Shown here: positions 9,298 through 17,527 of the stretch, piece after piece
Position numbering within the stretch: the first letter of the stretch is position 1
How the letters are laid out: each line of letters opens with the position of its first letter
NCBI GenBank assembly: GCA_021736385.1
Contig: JAIPFY010000026.1
Span: 1 to 40,291, forward strand
Reading direction: 5' to 3'
Origin: Spirochaetia bacterium
GTDB taxonomy: Bacteria > Spirochaetota > Spirochaetia > CAKZLE01
DNA: 40,291 nt
Made by a program: the position numbers and the translations under genes
Notes under the pieces: generated by a model
What the model was told of the DNA's origin: nothing
Database searches by the model: none
Seen by the model: the letters and a program-made list of their open reading frames with translations, nothing else

Positions 9298-11262
9298 TCA
9301 ACTCTGGCTCTGTGTACGCATTCTCATATTGAAGAAGGTACCGATCAGGATGAATACGAACATCGCCATGCCAAGGGCGCATGCGTATCCGTAATTACCG
9401 AAGGTCGTGGCATGATAGTAGAGTTCCAGCCCGGGGACATACGTCTTGACTCCCGGACCGCCGCCGGTCAGGATATAGATCGGCATGAAGTTCTGGATCG
9501 AACCGATGAACTTCAGTATGATCAGCAGTTTGATCTGAGGGGTCAGAAGCGGCAGATGGATCCTGGTGAGATTCCAGAATCTCCCGGCACCGTCCACCTT
9601 AGCGGCCTCGAAGAGTTGTGTCGGGATATTGATCAGTCCTCCATAGAACACCAGGAATGCGAATCCATCGATGAATGGGAAATTCATGGCTATCACCGCA
9701 CCCAGGGCAGTCTTGGGATCTCCGAGCCATACTCTCTGCAGATGTTCAAGATCCATGGTCTCCAGCAGCTGATTGAGCAGTCCTATGGATGGGTCGTAGA
9801 TATTCTTCCACATCAGCACGGTAACGATCATCGGGACTACCATGGGTAGAACGAACATGAACCTGAACCAGTAGCGGGCTTTTGCACTTCTCAATGCAAA
9901 GACCAGCTCTGCTACGATCAGCGGTACGGTCAGGACTTTCAGCATATCTGCAACAGCGATCGTGAACAGGTTCTTCAAACCAAGCAGAAAGTACCCTTCG
10001 GTGACCATACGCCTGAAGTTCGCAAAACCGATGAAATGGATCTCTTCCGATCGTATGTTCCAGTCGGTGAATGCCCGCACGAAGGCGATGATCATGGGGT
10101 AGTACATGAATATGATGAGCATGACAAACGTCGGCAGCAGGAGCAGATAGGCGGTACGATGCTTGATCAGCAAGACCGTCCCGTTCTTGACAACATCTCG
10201 GCTTCGCTGAAAGGACCGCAGCAGAGAGATCGTGAAGCCACAGGCAAGTACGGCAATGAGCAGCTTCAGAACACCGCCGGCTCTACCGATGAACCTGCTT
10301 ATCATGAACGTATCAAGGGGGATCAGGCGAACAGGTTCACCCAAAGAGCCGACAGCGAGCTGGGTATCGGTGAAATCGAACGCAGAGATTCCGGCTTTCC
10401 TGTCATCTGAGAAGAGGACTTCCCCACGATCATCCAGGATATACAGCTCCCCCAGACGCCCACCCAGAGCTATTCGATCGAGTGTATCATCAGCTCCGAA
10501 CCCGATGATATTATCGTGCAGTTCGTACATGCGGGAGAACGTGATCTCTCCATGTGTATCAAGAAGGTACAGACTGCCATATTCGGTTGCGACAGCGACA
10601 GCATCGCCACCTGCCTGTACAGCTATCCCTTTCACTGCTGCTCTCAGACGCGTCCTGCCCAGCTCCTCGCCATCTACCGAGTACCGTATGAGATCAGCCC
10701 TGTTGGTACCTGCATACAGTTGCTGAGCATCATCGCTGAAGGCTATCGCCCGTGCAGTCGAGTGGGTGTTGATACTCCACAGCTTCTCACCTGCGAGGGT
10801 ATAGAGCATCACGTAGTGCTTTGTCTCATTGATGCCTGCTGAGACAGCGATCAGTCCGTGATCCTCATCAACTGCTATATCAAAGACGCGCTGTCTGATA
10901 TCGATTGCTTGAAGCAGCTCTCCACTGCGTGCATCGATACGATAGACATACTGATCATCCGATGCAGCATACAGGACCCCATCACTGCCGAGCACCAGAT
11001 CTGTGACGACATTTCCCGTTGGGAAGCTCCATAGCAGCGTCCCGTCACTATCAAGAGCTGTTATCCTGTTCTGATAGCTTCCTGCATACAGTCGACCGGA
11101 TGTCTCATCGTAGGCGATCGACTGGATCTGCTCATCCATGGATAGATTCGTATAGGAATCAAGCGACCCCATCTCTGCTGTCCTGTTCACAAGGAGGATC
11201 CCCCCGATAAGCAAGATAGCCATGCAGATCGAGACTGCGATCCATTTCTTATAGTACGTCAC
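9298..11262 (-). CDS. beta-propeller/MalF-type sugar permease fusion
   Basis: A 654-residue protein, about twice the usual MalF-class length. Residues 7-26 form a membrane anchor. Residues 45-318 hold seven repeats of about 40 residues (for example SGRLYAGSYQNRITALDSDG and DGVLYAASDDQYVYRIDARS), typical of a PQQ/WD40-like seven-bladed beta-propeller. Residues about 331-351 form a second membrane segment. From about 370 onward it is an ordinary MalF-type permease, with EAA loop EAAKVDGAGRFWNLTRIHLP. Positive residues flank both anchor segments on the cytoplasmic side, so the propeller should lie outside the membrane beside the binding protein. The start is GTG at 11262, chosen because AGGAGG sits nine bases upstream. 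The propeller's role is unknown; docking of the binding protein or of substrate, as for the MalF P2 loop, is a guess. Confidence 0.92.
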   Translation of the reverse strand: MTYYKKWIAVSICMAILLIGGILLVNRTAEMGSLDSYTNLSMDEQIQSIAYDETSGRLYAGSYQNRITALDSDGTLLWSFPTGNVVTDLVLGSDGVLYAASDDQYVYRIDARSGELLQAIDIRQRVFDIAVDEDHGLIAVSAGINETKHYVMLYTLAGEKLWSINTHSTARAIAFSDDAQQLYAGTNRADLIRYSVDGEELGRTRLRAAVKGIAVQAGGDAVAVATEYGSLYLLDTHGEITFSRMYELHDNIIGFGADDTLDRIALGGRLGELYILDDRGEVLFSDDRKAGISAFDFTDTQLAVGSLGEPVRLIPLDTFMISRFIGRAGGVLKLLIAVLACGFTISLLRSFQRSRDVVKNGTVLLIKHRTAYLLLLPTFVMLIIFMYYPMIIAFVRAFTDWNIRSEEIHFIGFANFRRMVTEGYFLLGLKNLFTIAVADMLKVLTVPLIVAELVFALRSAKARYWFRFMFVLPMVVPMIVTVLMWKNIYDPSIGLLNQLLETMDLEHLQRVWLGDPKTALGAVIAMNFPFIDGFAFLVFYGGLINIPTQLFEAAKVDGAGRFWNLTRIHLPLLTPQIKLLIILKFIGSIQNFMPIYILTGGGPGVKTYVPGLELYYHATTFGNYGYACALGMAMFVFILIGTFFNMRMRTQSQS

Positions 11263-11341
11263 AGGAAGTATCCTCCTGTATCATTGCTGCCTTATTCATA
11301 CGCTCTCCACATCATAATATGTACGCTATATGATCTCAGAT

Positions 11342-11374
11342 ACCATACCGTGCCGTCAGACGGCACGGTATGGT
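11342..11374 (-). promoter_or_regulatory. perfect intercistronic hairpin after the binding-protein gene
   Basis: Two perfectly complementary 15-base arms (11342-11356 and 11360-11374) around a three-base loop begin ten bases after the stop of the solute-binding protein gene. There is no T-run after the stem on the minus strand, so a simple intrinsic terminator is unlikely. Such hairpins after binding-protein genes commonly protect the upstream message or partly attenuate the permease genes, giving excess binding protein. Confidence 0.8.
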
Positions 11375-11384
11375 CTACATTCGA

Positions 11385-12983
11385 TCAGCGATCAGCCACA
11401 GGCTGATTCTGCGGGTTCAACAGATCCTCGGGTGTCAGTTTCAACGCCACAAGCAGGTCGGGGAAGAACTTGTCGATGTTCTGCTGGTGCTGTGCTCCCC
11501 ATTGTTCGATGGAGATCTGATCGGTCAGGTACTGCTGTGTATACCCATACCAGTCTCTGATCGACTCCTTCACTCCGAACCCCACTCCCCGTGCAAGGAA
11601 GTTGGAAAAGCCTTTCTGGCAGTTTCCCACGAATTCCATATCTTCATACAGGGGTGCATATTCAGCAGGAAGTTCTACCCCATAGACCAGAGGAGGTCCG
11701 TTCGGGGTCCCGTCATCTTCCAGCAACCCCTCCATGTACTTTCCAAAGCCCTCTGGTGAAGAGAAATACATGAGAAAATCTACCAGCAGCTCATTCTGTG
11801 CCTGATCCTTCTTCACTCCGGCAACGAACCCTACAGCGACTTCGATACTTCGTGCAGGTGCCTCGAATTCAGGTCCTACCATACTTGGAGGAGTGAAATT
11901 CCCCAGATCGAATGGCTTGACCCCGGCGACCTCGCTGCCATCTGCGGATTCGATCGAACCTCCTGCAGTGAGTTTATCCATATCACGTTTGAAGTTTGCG
12001 ATCCTCCATCCGCCATCGACGAGCATGGCAGCTTTGCCCTGGTAGAAGAGCGGCAGGGCATCTTTGGTACCGAAGAACGCATCCCCTCCGGCATACTTGG
12101 GAAACACTTTCTTCATATTCTCCCAGACTGCACGCAGTCCCGGGCTGTTCGCGGAGATGTCACCGTTCTGTACAGCGAGTGCAGCTCTGACTTTGTTGAG
12201 CGAGAACTTACCGTTATCATCATTCCACGGGTCTGTGGGGTCATAGACGAAGGAAGCATCGACTTCCGGGTCATAATTGAAATCTCCCGGTTGTGACCGA
12301 AAATGTTCTACCGTACTTCTGTATGCCTGATCATAATAGATCTGTGCCAGCCAGCCCATCTGAGTGGCCCAGAAACTGTTGTAGTCACCAGCGACAGCCA
12401 GAGGCTGATACCCGGCAGCTGCAAGTTTCTCACTTACAGAGACCAGTTCGTCCCAAGTCTTCGGTTCACTCACACCGACCTCTTCGAAGATCTGTTTGTT
12501 ATAGAAGAACATCACCTGAACCGATTCAAGACAGATGTTCCCATAGTGATCACTCTCGACTCTCTGCATCTCATAGACATACTGATCTTTCCAGATCTTC
12601 CCCGTATATGGGCTGATATCATAGGAATACTCATCGAGATTGATCGATTTCGTGGACTTCAGTTCATTGGCTTTGTTGATGTTCACCAGGTCTGCAGTCG
12701 GAGCGTCTTTTGAAAGCTGGTTCTTCAGCCAGTCCCCATACCCCTCAGCCGGTTTCAGATCGACATTGATCTTCACATCAGGATGTTTTTCCATATAGGC
12801 TTCAGAGATAGCTTCCCATGCCCCTACAAGCCCCTGAGCGCTTTCGAGGTTGATGTTTATCTCGCCTTTGAGCCCCTGTTCGACTGCTGCAGCAGGAGCC
12901 TCAGCTTCTTTTGCACCATTTGCCATGATCGGCGTCAGCACCAGTGCCAATACCGTCAGCACTAAGATCATCTTCTTTGACAT
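11385..12983 (-). CDS. extracellular sugar-binding protein of ABC transporter
   Basis: A 532-residue family-1-type solute-binding protein. The signal peptide covers about residues 1-22, with the mature end reading ANGAKEAEAP; there is no lipobox cysteine, so it is probably released to the periplasm or anchored by its uncleaved peptide. WEAISEAYMEKHPDVKINV and the later YQGKAAMLVDGGWRIANF are characteristic of sugar-binding proteins. It is larger than most family members (about 420-450 residues), as often seen for binders of oligosaccharides. The ATG at 12983 directly follows the stop of the LacI-type gene, with GGAGG eight bases upstream. A strong hairpin follows the gene. It should deliver substrate to the two permeases downstream. 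Confidence 0.95.
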   Translation of the reverse strand: MSKKMILVLTVLALVLTPIMANGAKEAEAPAAAVEQGLKGEININLESAQGLVGAWEAISEAYMEKHPDVKINVDLKPAEGYGDWLKNQLSKDAPTADLVNINKANELKSTKSINLDEYSYDISPYTGKIWKDQYVYEMQRVESDHYGNICLESVQVMFFYNKQIFEEVGVSEPKTWDELVSVSEKLAAAGYQPLAVAGDYNSFWATQMGWLAQIYYDQAYRSTVEHFRSQPGDFNYDPEVDASFVYDPTDPWNDDNGKFSLNKVRAALAVQNGDISANSPGLRAVWENMKKVFPKYAGGDAFFGTKDALPLFYQGKAAMLVDGGWRIANFKRDMDKLTAGGSIESADGSEVAGVKPFDLGNFTPPSMVGPEFEAPARSIEVAVGFVAGVKKDQAQNELLVDFLMYFSSPEGFGKYMEGLLEDDGTPNGPPLVYGVELPAEYAPLYEDMEFVGNCQKGFSNFLARGVGFGVKESIRDWYGYTQQYLTDQISIEQWGAQHQQNIDKFFPDLLVALKLTPEDLLNPQNQPVADR

Positions 12984-14015
12984 CTAACGTCCCTCCGTTT
13001 TTTTATTTCCAACCGGACCCGTAGAGGCCCGAATAAGAAGTTCACCATTGACACGACTCGAGGTGAGTCGCTTCTTCTCGATAGCTCCGAACAGCAGTTC
13101 GACCACACGCCTGCCAAGCTCTCTCTTTGGTATGGAGATCGTGGTCAATGGCGGGTCCGAGGTCTCAGAGAAGAAGATATTATCGCAGCCTATGATCGAT
13201 ACATCTTCAGGAATGCGTAGATTTGCTTCTCTGATGGCTTTGATCGCTCCAAAGGCCATCAGATCATTGGTGCAGAAGACAGCAGTGAAATCCAGATCCC
13301 GTTCCAGGAGCTTGTTCATGCTGGTATACCCGCTCTCAAAGTTGGTCCGATAGGGAAAATCACCGAATACCACAAGCTGCCTGTCTGTATTGAATCCCAA
13401 TTCATGCTGGAATCTGTCAAACAGCGTTATTCTCGTATCATCACTACCTTCCTCCAGACCTACGAGATAGGCCGTATTCCTATGCCCCATGTCGTAGAGA
13501 TACGTAAGCATGTTCTCCATGGCAGTGGCATAGTTGACGCTGATGGTCGAGACCATCTCGTCGTATTCTATTGCTTCAGAGGATGTTGCCACCACGACCG
13601 GTATACGCTGTCTGGTGAGTTTCTCTATGATCTCAGATGAGTAGATATGATTGGTCACCGCAACGAAGACCCCATCAGTCTGACGTTCGATGATGGTGGT
13701 GATATAGTTATCAGGGGTTCCCTCGGTGGAGGAGATCGACAGTACATACTTGTTCTGTCTGGTGACCTCCTCCATCCCCGCAGCGATCTCCCCGTAATAG
13801 GGATTGCTGATATCACTGACAAGCATGGTAATCTGATTGGTCTTCTTTGTGGTCATCATCTGTGCAGCATAATTCGGAACGTAGTTCAGCTCCTCGACAG
13901 CAGACAGCACTTTCGCACGCAGTTCGTCACTCACGTACTTGGTCTGGTTGATCACATGTGAGACAGTCGCTGTCGATACCCCTGCCAATGCCGCTACATC
14001 TTTTCTTGTTGCCAT
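12984..14015 (-). CDS. LacI-family transcriptional regulator of the operon
   Basis: A 343-residue LacI/GalR regulator. The N-terminus ATRKDVAALAGVSTATVSHV is the helix-turn-helix, followed by the hinge helix and a periplasmic-binding-protein-like sugar-sensing core (ISNPYYGEIAAGMEE, CNDLMAFGAIKAIRE, GCDNIFFSE). ATG at 14015 is chosen over an upstream in-frame start because it matches the family N-terminus and has GGAG nearby. It is the first gene of the sugar operon, so it probably controls its own synthesis together with transport and hydrolases. Two 16-bp palindromes flank the promoter just upstream and are the obvious binding sites. The inducer is probably an imported oligosaccharide or a breakdown product. 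Confidence 0.95.
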   Translation of the reverse strand: MATRKDVAALAGVSTATVSHVINQTKYVSDELRAKVLSAVEELNYVPNYAAQMMTTKKTNQITMLVSDISNPYYGEIAAGMEEVTRQNKYVLSISSTEGTPDNYITTIIERQTDGVFVAVTNHIYSSEIIEKLTRQRIPVVVATSSEAIEYDEMVSTISVNYATAMENMLTYLYDMGHRNTAYLVGLEEGSDDTRITLFDRFQHELGFNTDRQLVVFGDFPYRTNFESGYTSMNKLLERDLDFTAVFCTNDLMAFGAIKAIREANLRIPEDVSIIGCDNIFFSETSDPPLTTISIPKRELGRRVVELLFGAIEKKRLTSSRVNGELLIRASTGPVGNKKTEGR

Positions 14016-14024
14016 ACACTCTCC

Positions 14025-14040
14025 AGTTACCCGAGTAACT
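14025..14040. promoter_or_regulatory. LacI-type operator O1, at the start site
   Basis: The palindrome AGTTACCCGAGTAACT has six-base arms and lies right where transcription from the adjacent promoter should begin, ten bases before the regulator's ATG. Bound repressor would block initiation. It shares both arms with the upstream site at 14098-14113. Confidence 0.82.
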
Positions 14041-14046
14041 AATAAG

Positions 14047-14075
14047 ATGATACACCAACCATAAACACTTGTCAA
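14047..14075 (-). promoter_or_regulatory. sigma-70-type promoter of the sugar operon
   Basis: On the minus strand TTGACA (14075-14070) and TATCAT (14052-14047) are separated by 17 bases. The -35 box is a perfect consensus match and the -10 matches four of six. The predicted start is near 14040, placing one operator at the start site and the other 22 bases upstream of the -35 box. Confidence 0.85.
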
Positions 14076-14097
14076 ATAGTATTTTACAAATCATATT

Positions 14098-14113
14098 AGT
14101 TACCGTGGTAACT
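14098..14113. promoter_or_regulatory. LacI-type operator O2, upstream
   Basis: AGTTACCGTGGTAACT is a palindrome with perfect seven-base arms and nearly identical half-sites to the downstream operator. The two centres are 73 bp apart, close to seven helical turns, so one tetramer or two dimers could bind the same DNA face and loop out the promoter. Confidence 0.82.
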
Positions 14114-14433
14114 GATAGATGTAGATTCTCCACCAAGGAAAGAGTATGGGTTTATATGAAGACAATGGGCATCCTCTCAGCAGGGACATCTGATTCCTCA
14201 TCATCAAACGTCCCTGAAGCTGGTCCTGTATATGCTTCTGTGATACCAGATCAGATATTCACGCTGCTGTCACACCGACTGTTTGTAAGACATGAGGCCG
14301 ATGCAGAAGGACCCTGTTGATCCTGGATCCCCTCTGCATCGGCCTCATGAATATGTTGAATAGAGAAATCAGTTCAGTGAGCAGCACGCTTCATGCGCCA
14401 GGGGGGAACTGCCGATCCTGCAGCTCCCCTGTC
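14114..14433. other. gene-free stretch between divergence point and HAD gene
   Basis: I see no convincing gene here. A 15-codon frame at 14146-14193 on the plus strand has an AAGGA ribosome-site-like sequence six bases before its ATG, but no recognisable product. The only strong structure is the long hairpin at 14291-14349. The longer open frames across this stretch have no family features. Confidence 0.5.
14291..14349. terminator. 17-bp stem hairpin downstream of the HAD gene
   Basis: Perfect 17-base inverted arms (14291-14307 and 14333-14349) enclose a 25-base loop, 84 bases after the HAD gene's stop. There is no clear T-run on either side, so it may be a non-canonical terminator or a message-stabilising structure. 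Confidence 0.55.
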
Positions 14434-15096
14434 CTACTTCGCATCAAGCAGTTCGATCACTTTGGTGAACTGAGAGAGATCCGATATGATCATATCGGCA
14501 TTCCCAAGCAGCTTTTCGCTGAAGCTGGTGGTCAGAGCCACACAGAAGGCCCCTGCCGCTTGTGCGGCTTCGATCCCGTTCACCGCATCTTCTACGACCA
14601 GACACTGGTGAGGATCCACCCCGATCTGAGCAGCTGCGAACTGATAGATATCGGGAAATGGCTTCTTCCTCTCTACCTGGAGACCGTTCACTGTCGCATC
14701 GAAGAGACTCAGCGACAGTCCGATCTCTGCAAGGTTCGCCTTCATCTTCACCTCATCCGCACTGGTGGCAACAGCGACCTTCCAGCCCCTGTCCTTACAG
14801 ATACGCAGGCAGGATCCGACACCGGGGAGTGCTTTGAGCTCTCCTTTGATCACTTCCAGATACAGCTCATAGGTCCGCTTCTTGTCACGCTCAATATCGA
14901 TGGCAAAGCCATACTGGGCGGCGACACCGCCAAGATAGGCATTCTCCCCTGCTCCGACGAACGGCAGGAAATCCTCTTCCCGGACTCTGACCCCGTGTTC
15001 AGCGAACATGGCCATGGCGGCCCTGCAGATGAACGGTTCTGAATCGGCCAGTACCCCATCCATATCAAAGAGGACGGCCTCTATGGTTCTTCTCAT
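14434..15096 (-). CDS. HAD-superfamily hydrolase (beta-phosphoglucomutase-like)
   Basis: A 220-residue haloacid dehalogenase-like phosphatase or sugar-phosphate mutase, subfamily IA with an alpha-helical cap. Motif I is AVLFDMDGVLADSEP with nucleophile D11 and acid/base D13, motif II VATSAD, motif III lysine in ERKKPFPDIY, and motif IV VVEDAVNGIEAA. Cytoplasmic. The likely substrates are sugar phosphates, as for beta-phosphoglucomutase or 2-deoxyglucose-6-phosphatase; the sequence alone does not decide. ATG at 15096 has AGGAG six bases upstream and is preferred over an in-frame GTG at 15123. A good promoter lies just upstream, so the gene appears to stand alone. Confidence 0.92.
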   Translation of the reverse strand: MRRTIEAVLFDMDGVLADSEPFICRAAMAMFAEHGVRVREEDFLPFVGAGENAYLGGVAAQYGFAIDIERDKKRTYELYLEVIKGELKALPGVGSCLRICKDRGWKVAVATSADEVKMKANLAEIGLSLSLFDATVNGLQVERKKPFPDIYQFAAAQIGVDPHQCLVVEDAVNGIEAAQAAGAFCVALTTSFSEKLLGNADMIISDLSQFTKVIELLDAK

Positions 15097-15129
15097 ATCG
15101 TGCTCCTTCTGTTCATCGTTCACATGGCT

Positions 15130-15159
15130 ATTCTACGGTATCCTCTGCCTGCATGACAA
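15130..15159 (-). promoter_or_regulatory. promoter of the HAD gene
   Basis: TTGTCA (15159-15154), an 18-base spacer and TAGAAT (15135-15130) on the minus strand, each one mismatch from consensus, lie about 35 bases before the chosen start codon. Confidence 0.65.
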
Positions 15160-15280
15160 GCTGTATCCGACCGAAGCTGCACTCTTGCATCCCCGCGGAT
15201 CGTCTCATGCTGCAGGGATTCCCACAGTCATCAGAGAGGCACTGCCCTCTGCATGATTCAGGTATTCACAGAGCAGTTCC

Positions 15281-15309
15281 TTGTGTTTCAACCCGTTACG
15301 GAGTATAAT
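15281..15309 (+). promoter_or_regulatory. promoter of the lipoprotein gene
   Basis: A perfect TATAAT (15304-15309) lies 17 bases downstream of TTGTGT (15281-15286), followed by an A-rich leader of about 45 bases before the ATG at 15362. Confidence 0.65.
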
Positions 15310-15361
15310 CATAACAGAGAGAGAAGAGTAAAAAAAGTCTATAAGAAAAAGGTACGGAGCT

Positions 15362-16918
15362 ATGAAAAGAAGTATACGAAACACTGCAGCAGGTGCTGTA
15401 CTGCTGTGTGCTTGTATCGTGTGTGTCGGCTGTGACCTGTTTGAGTGGCATGAGCGATCGACAGCGACGATAGCACAGAATTCACTTGATCTTGAGGCTG
15501 TGGACGGGAAGGAACTCGACCTGATGATCCTCAGGAACATCTTCCCCGGAGGTATCACCGATGCCCTCGAAGACCAGAGAGCTGCCGCACGTGGTGCCCA
15601 CACTCGCTCGGTCTACATCCATACCAGCTATATTGACGACATCGGCACACCTGCCGAGACCTGTGGAGAACGTACAGGACCCCTGCGGGTCCCGGCCGAA
15701 GGTCTCGAAGCGAGATATCTGCACGCCATACAAGCAGACCCATCCGATCATGGATACTTCCTCACGATCGAGAAGGTAGAACACGAGGTCTTCAAAGTCG
15801 TGTTCACCACCGTCAAAGAGCTCATCAGTTCGGTGGATCACATAGAGACCACCTTCTATACGGGAGCAGATGACTGGGAGGCCTACGATTCTGCAGTGCT
15901 CACTCAGAAAGGCTGGGCATCCGAGCGGGTATACTACCGTGATGATACTATCATGGCAGACAGGACCTCAATCGCAAGATGGTACGGCGACGATGCAAAA
16001 GGTGCCTTCATGGCACCTGACTACTCCCCTTTCAGCCCTGAAGAGCAGGAACTGGGAGTTGATGCACTGTTCACGATCAATATAGATCGTCTCTACCGCG
16101 AGGACTCCACCCATGACCTCGACTACTACTTCAATCGGTTCTGGGATCAGAGAGCGATCGTTCACAGCCCGGATGACTACTCCTCCTTCACCAGGAGTTT
16201 CGATTTCCGCACCTCTGATGCTGTCCAGCCGAGATTCACCTACTCACGCGAAGATGCACTCACCGAGCAGAATGACTACTACACAGAGACTGCGACGACC
16301 TCCTACCCTGCGATCCTGCAGATCCCAGAGGGAACCCCGGGACGTGTGGCTGCCGGTATCAGCTACTACATGAGCCTTGGGGATGAGGATCCCGACCAGA
16401 TCGTCAATGCCCATGCGATCTACCGTGACAGCAGCGGAGACTTCCTCATGAAGGACGTCAAGACGCTCGAGCATTCGCCTCACAGCGATGACTACCCCTA
16501 CCTGCACCGACACTACCAGCTCTACTACCTCGATGGTCAGCTCACCTACCACAATCAGCTCTATTACTTCCGCGGGGATGACCTGAATGCTGTCAGGGAT
16601 GCAGGCACAGAGAACTGCGATACCTATGTGTCTTTCATGATGAACGATCGGTTCGGTTACTGGGAGGGGCTCTACCGGATGAGGATCACAGAGGTGACCG
16701 GAGACCGGGAGATCGTGCTCAACTCCCGTCTGGTGAACCGATACCTGCATTACCAGGCATTCTTCAACGGCACCCTCTATGAGATCATCCCTGACACGGA
16801 TGGCAACCTCGACTTCCAGCTGCCGGGAGGCGGAGTCTTCTCAGGACGCGTCTCATCAGCAGGAGTCCTGAGCGGTGTCTACACCGCCAGTGACGGGAGT
16901 CAGTACGAACTGCATTGA
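15362..16918 (+). CDS. uncharacterised lipoprotein, 518 residues
   Basis: I do not recognise the family. The first 24 residues are a lipoprotein signal peptide ending in VCVGC with Cys24 as the lipidated residue, so the protein should sit on the outer face of the inner or outer membrane. The mature part is rich in Tyr, Asp and Ser, with several SYYMS/YHRHYQLYYLDGQ-type stretches suggesting extended beta structure. No catalytic motif or repeat is obvious. It is transcribed alone from its own promoter, facing the rhodanese gene end to end. An adhesin-like, substrate-binding or envelope-maintenance role would all be guesses. Confidence 0.85.
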   Translation: MKRSIRNTAAGAVLLCACIVCVGCDLFEWHERSTATIAQNSLDLEAVDGKELDLMILRNIFPGGITDALEDQRAAARGAHTRSVYIHTSYIDDIGTPAETCGERTGPLRVPAEGLEARYLHAIQADPSDHGYFLTIEKVEHEVFKVVFTTVKELISSVDHIETTFYTGADDWEAYDSAVLTQKGWASERVYYRDDTIMADRTSIARWYGDDAKGAFMAPDYSPFSPEEQELGVDALFTINIDRLYREDSTHDLDYYFNRFWDQRAIVHSPDDYSSFTRSFDFRTSDAVQPRFTYSREDALTEQNDYYTETATTSYPAILQIPEGTPGRVAAGISYYMSLGDEDPDQIVNAHAIYRDSSGDFLMKDVKTLEHSPHSDDYPYLHRHYQLYYLDGQLTYHNQLYYFRGDDLNAVRDAGTENCDTYVSFMMNDRFGYWEGLYRMRITEVTGDREIVLNSRLVNRYLHYQAFFNGTLYEIIPDTDGNLDFQLPGGGVFSGRVSSAGVLSGVYTASDGSQYELH

Positions 16919-17009
16919 ACCGATCCAGAGGACCGGGAGGCACTCTCATCGTTCACGGTACAGATCCCCTTGAGACCTGACCGGGTACGATCGGGAGCGC
17001 CGTATCTTC

Positions 17010-17411
17010 CTACGGGTAGGCAAGCTCATACGGCCAGCGGCTGATACCGCCGAAATCTACGATATGCGTATACCCCAACCCTTCGAGGATCCCTGTAGCC
17101 ACAGCAGATCTGTTACCTGATCTGCAGTAGAGGATGATCAGCTCATCACGGTCGACCTCCTCTATGGCGGTCCCGATCACATCTACCGGGATATTGATCG
17201 CCTGCGGTATATACCCTCCGGCATATTCCCCCGGAGTCCGTACGTCGATGAGCAGATACGGGATCTCTGCCTCAGAGATGAGTTCCTTGAGCTGCAGGGG
17301 ATCACGGTAATCCCTATCAGCTGAGACCACCTCTTCCTGACTGCCTCCGGCAGCCAACACCCCCGCGGTGATGAGGAACGACAGGGTCAGGATCTTCAGA
17401 TAGCTGTACAT
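17010..17411 (-). CDS. exported single-domain rhodanese
   Basis: A 133-residue protein: signal peptide (about 1-20, mature end AAGGSQEE) followed by one rhodanese domain. LLIDVRTPGEYAGGYIPQAINIP is the entry motif (the first part is diagnostic), and LYCRSGNRS contains the active-site Cys96 in a six-residue loop. Exported rhodaneses of this PspE-like type move sulfane sulfur or act on thiols outside the cytoplasm. ATG at 17411 has GGAGG six bases upstream. It lies 116 bases after the stop of the hybrid histidine kinase on the same strand, so it might share that transcript, but the gap is large and function need not be linked. Confidence 0.9.
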   Translation of the reverse strand: MYSYLKILTLSFLITAGVLAAGGSQEEVVSADRDYRDPLQLKELISEAEIPYLLIDVRTPGEYAGGYIPQAINIPVDVIGTAIEEVDRDELIILYCRSGNRSAVATGILEGLGYTHIVDFGGISRWPYELAYP

Positions 17412-17527
17412 ATATTCCCTCCGATGATCGATGAGTGTTCGTATGTAGAGAAGAATATACTGACACAGACAGCCGGGTGTCTACCGTAAGCGTACAGGAA
17501 CTGCTGTCTGCCGGGATGATACCGGAT

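Noticed and set aside
17466..17510. Eight-base inverted repeat between the kinase and rhodanese genes as a terminator
   Set aside because: The arms are short and the loop is about 29 bases with no T-run; it could be chance.
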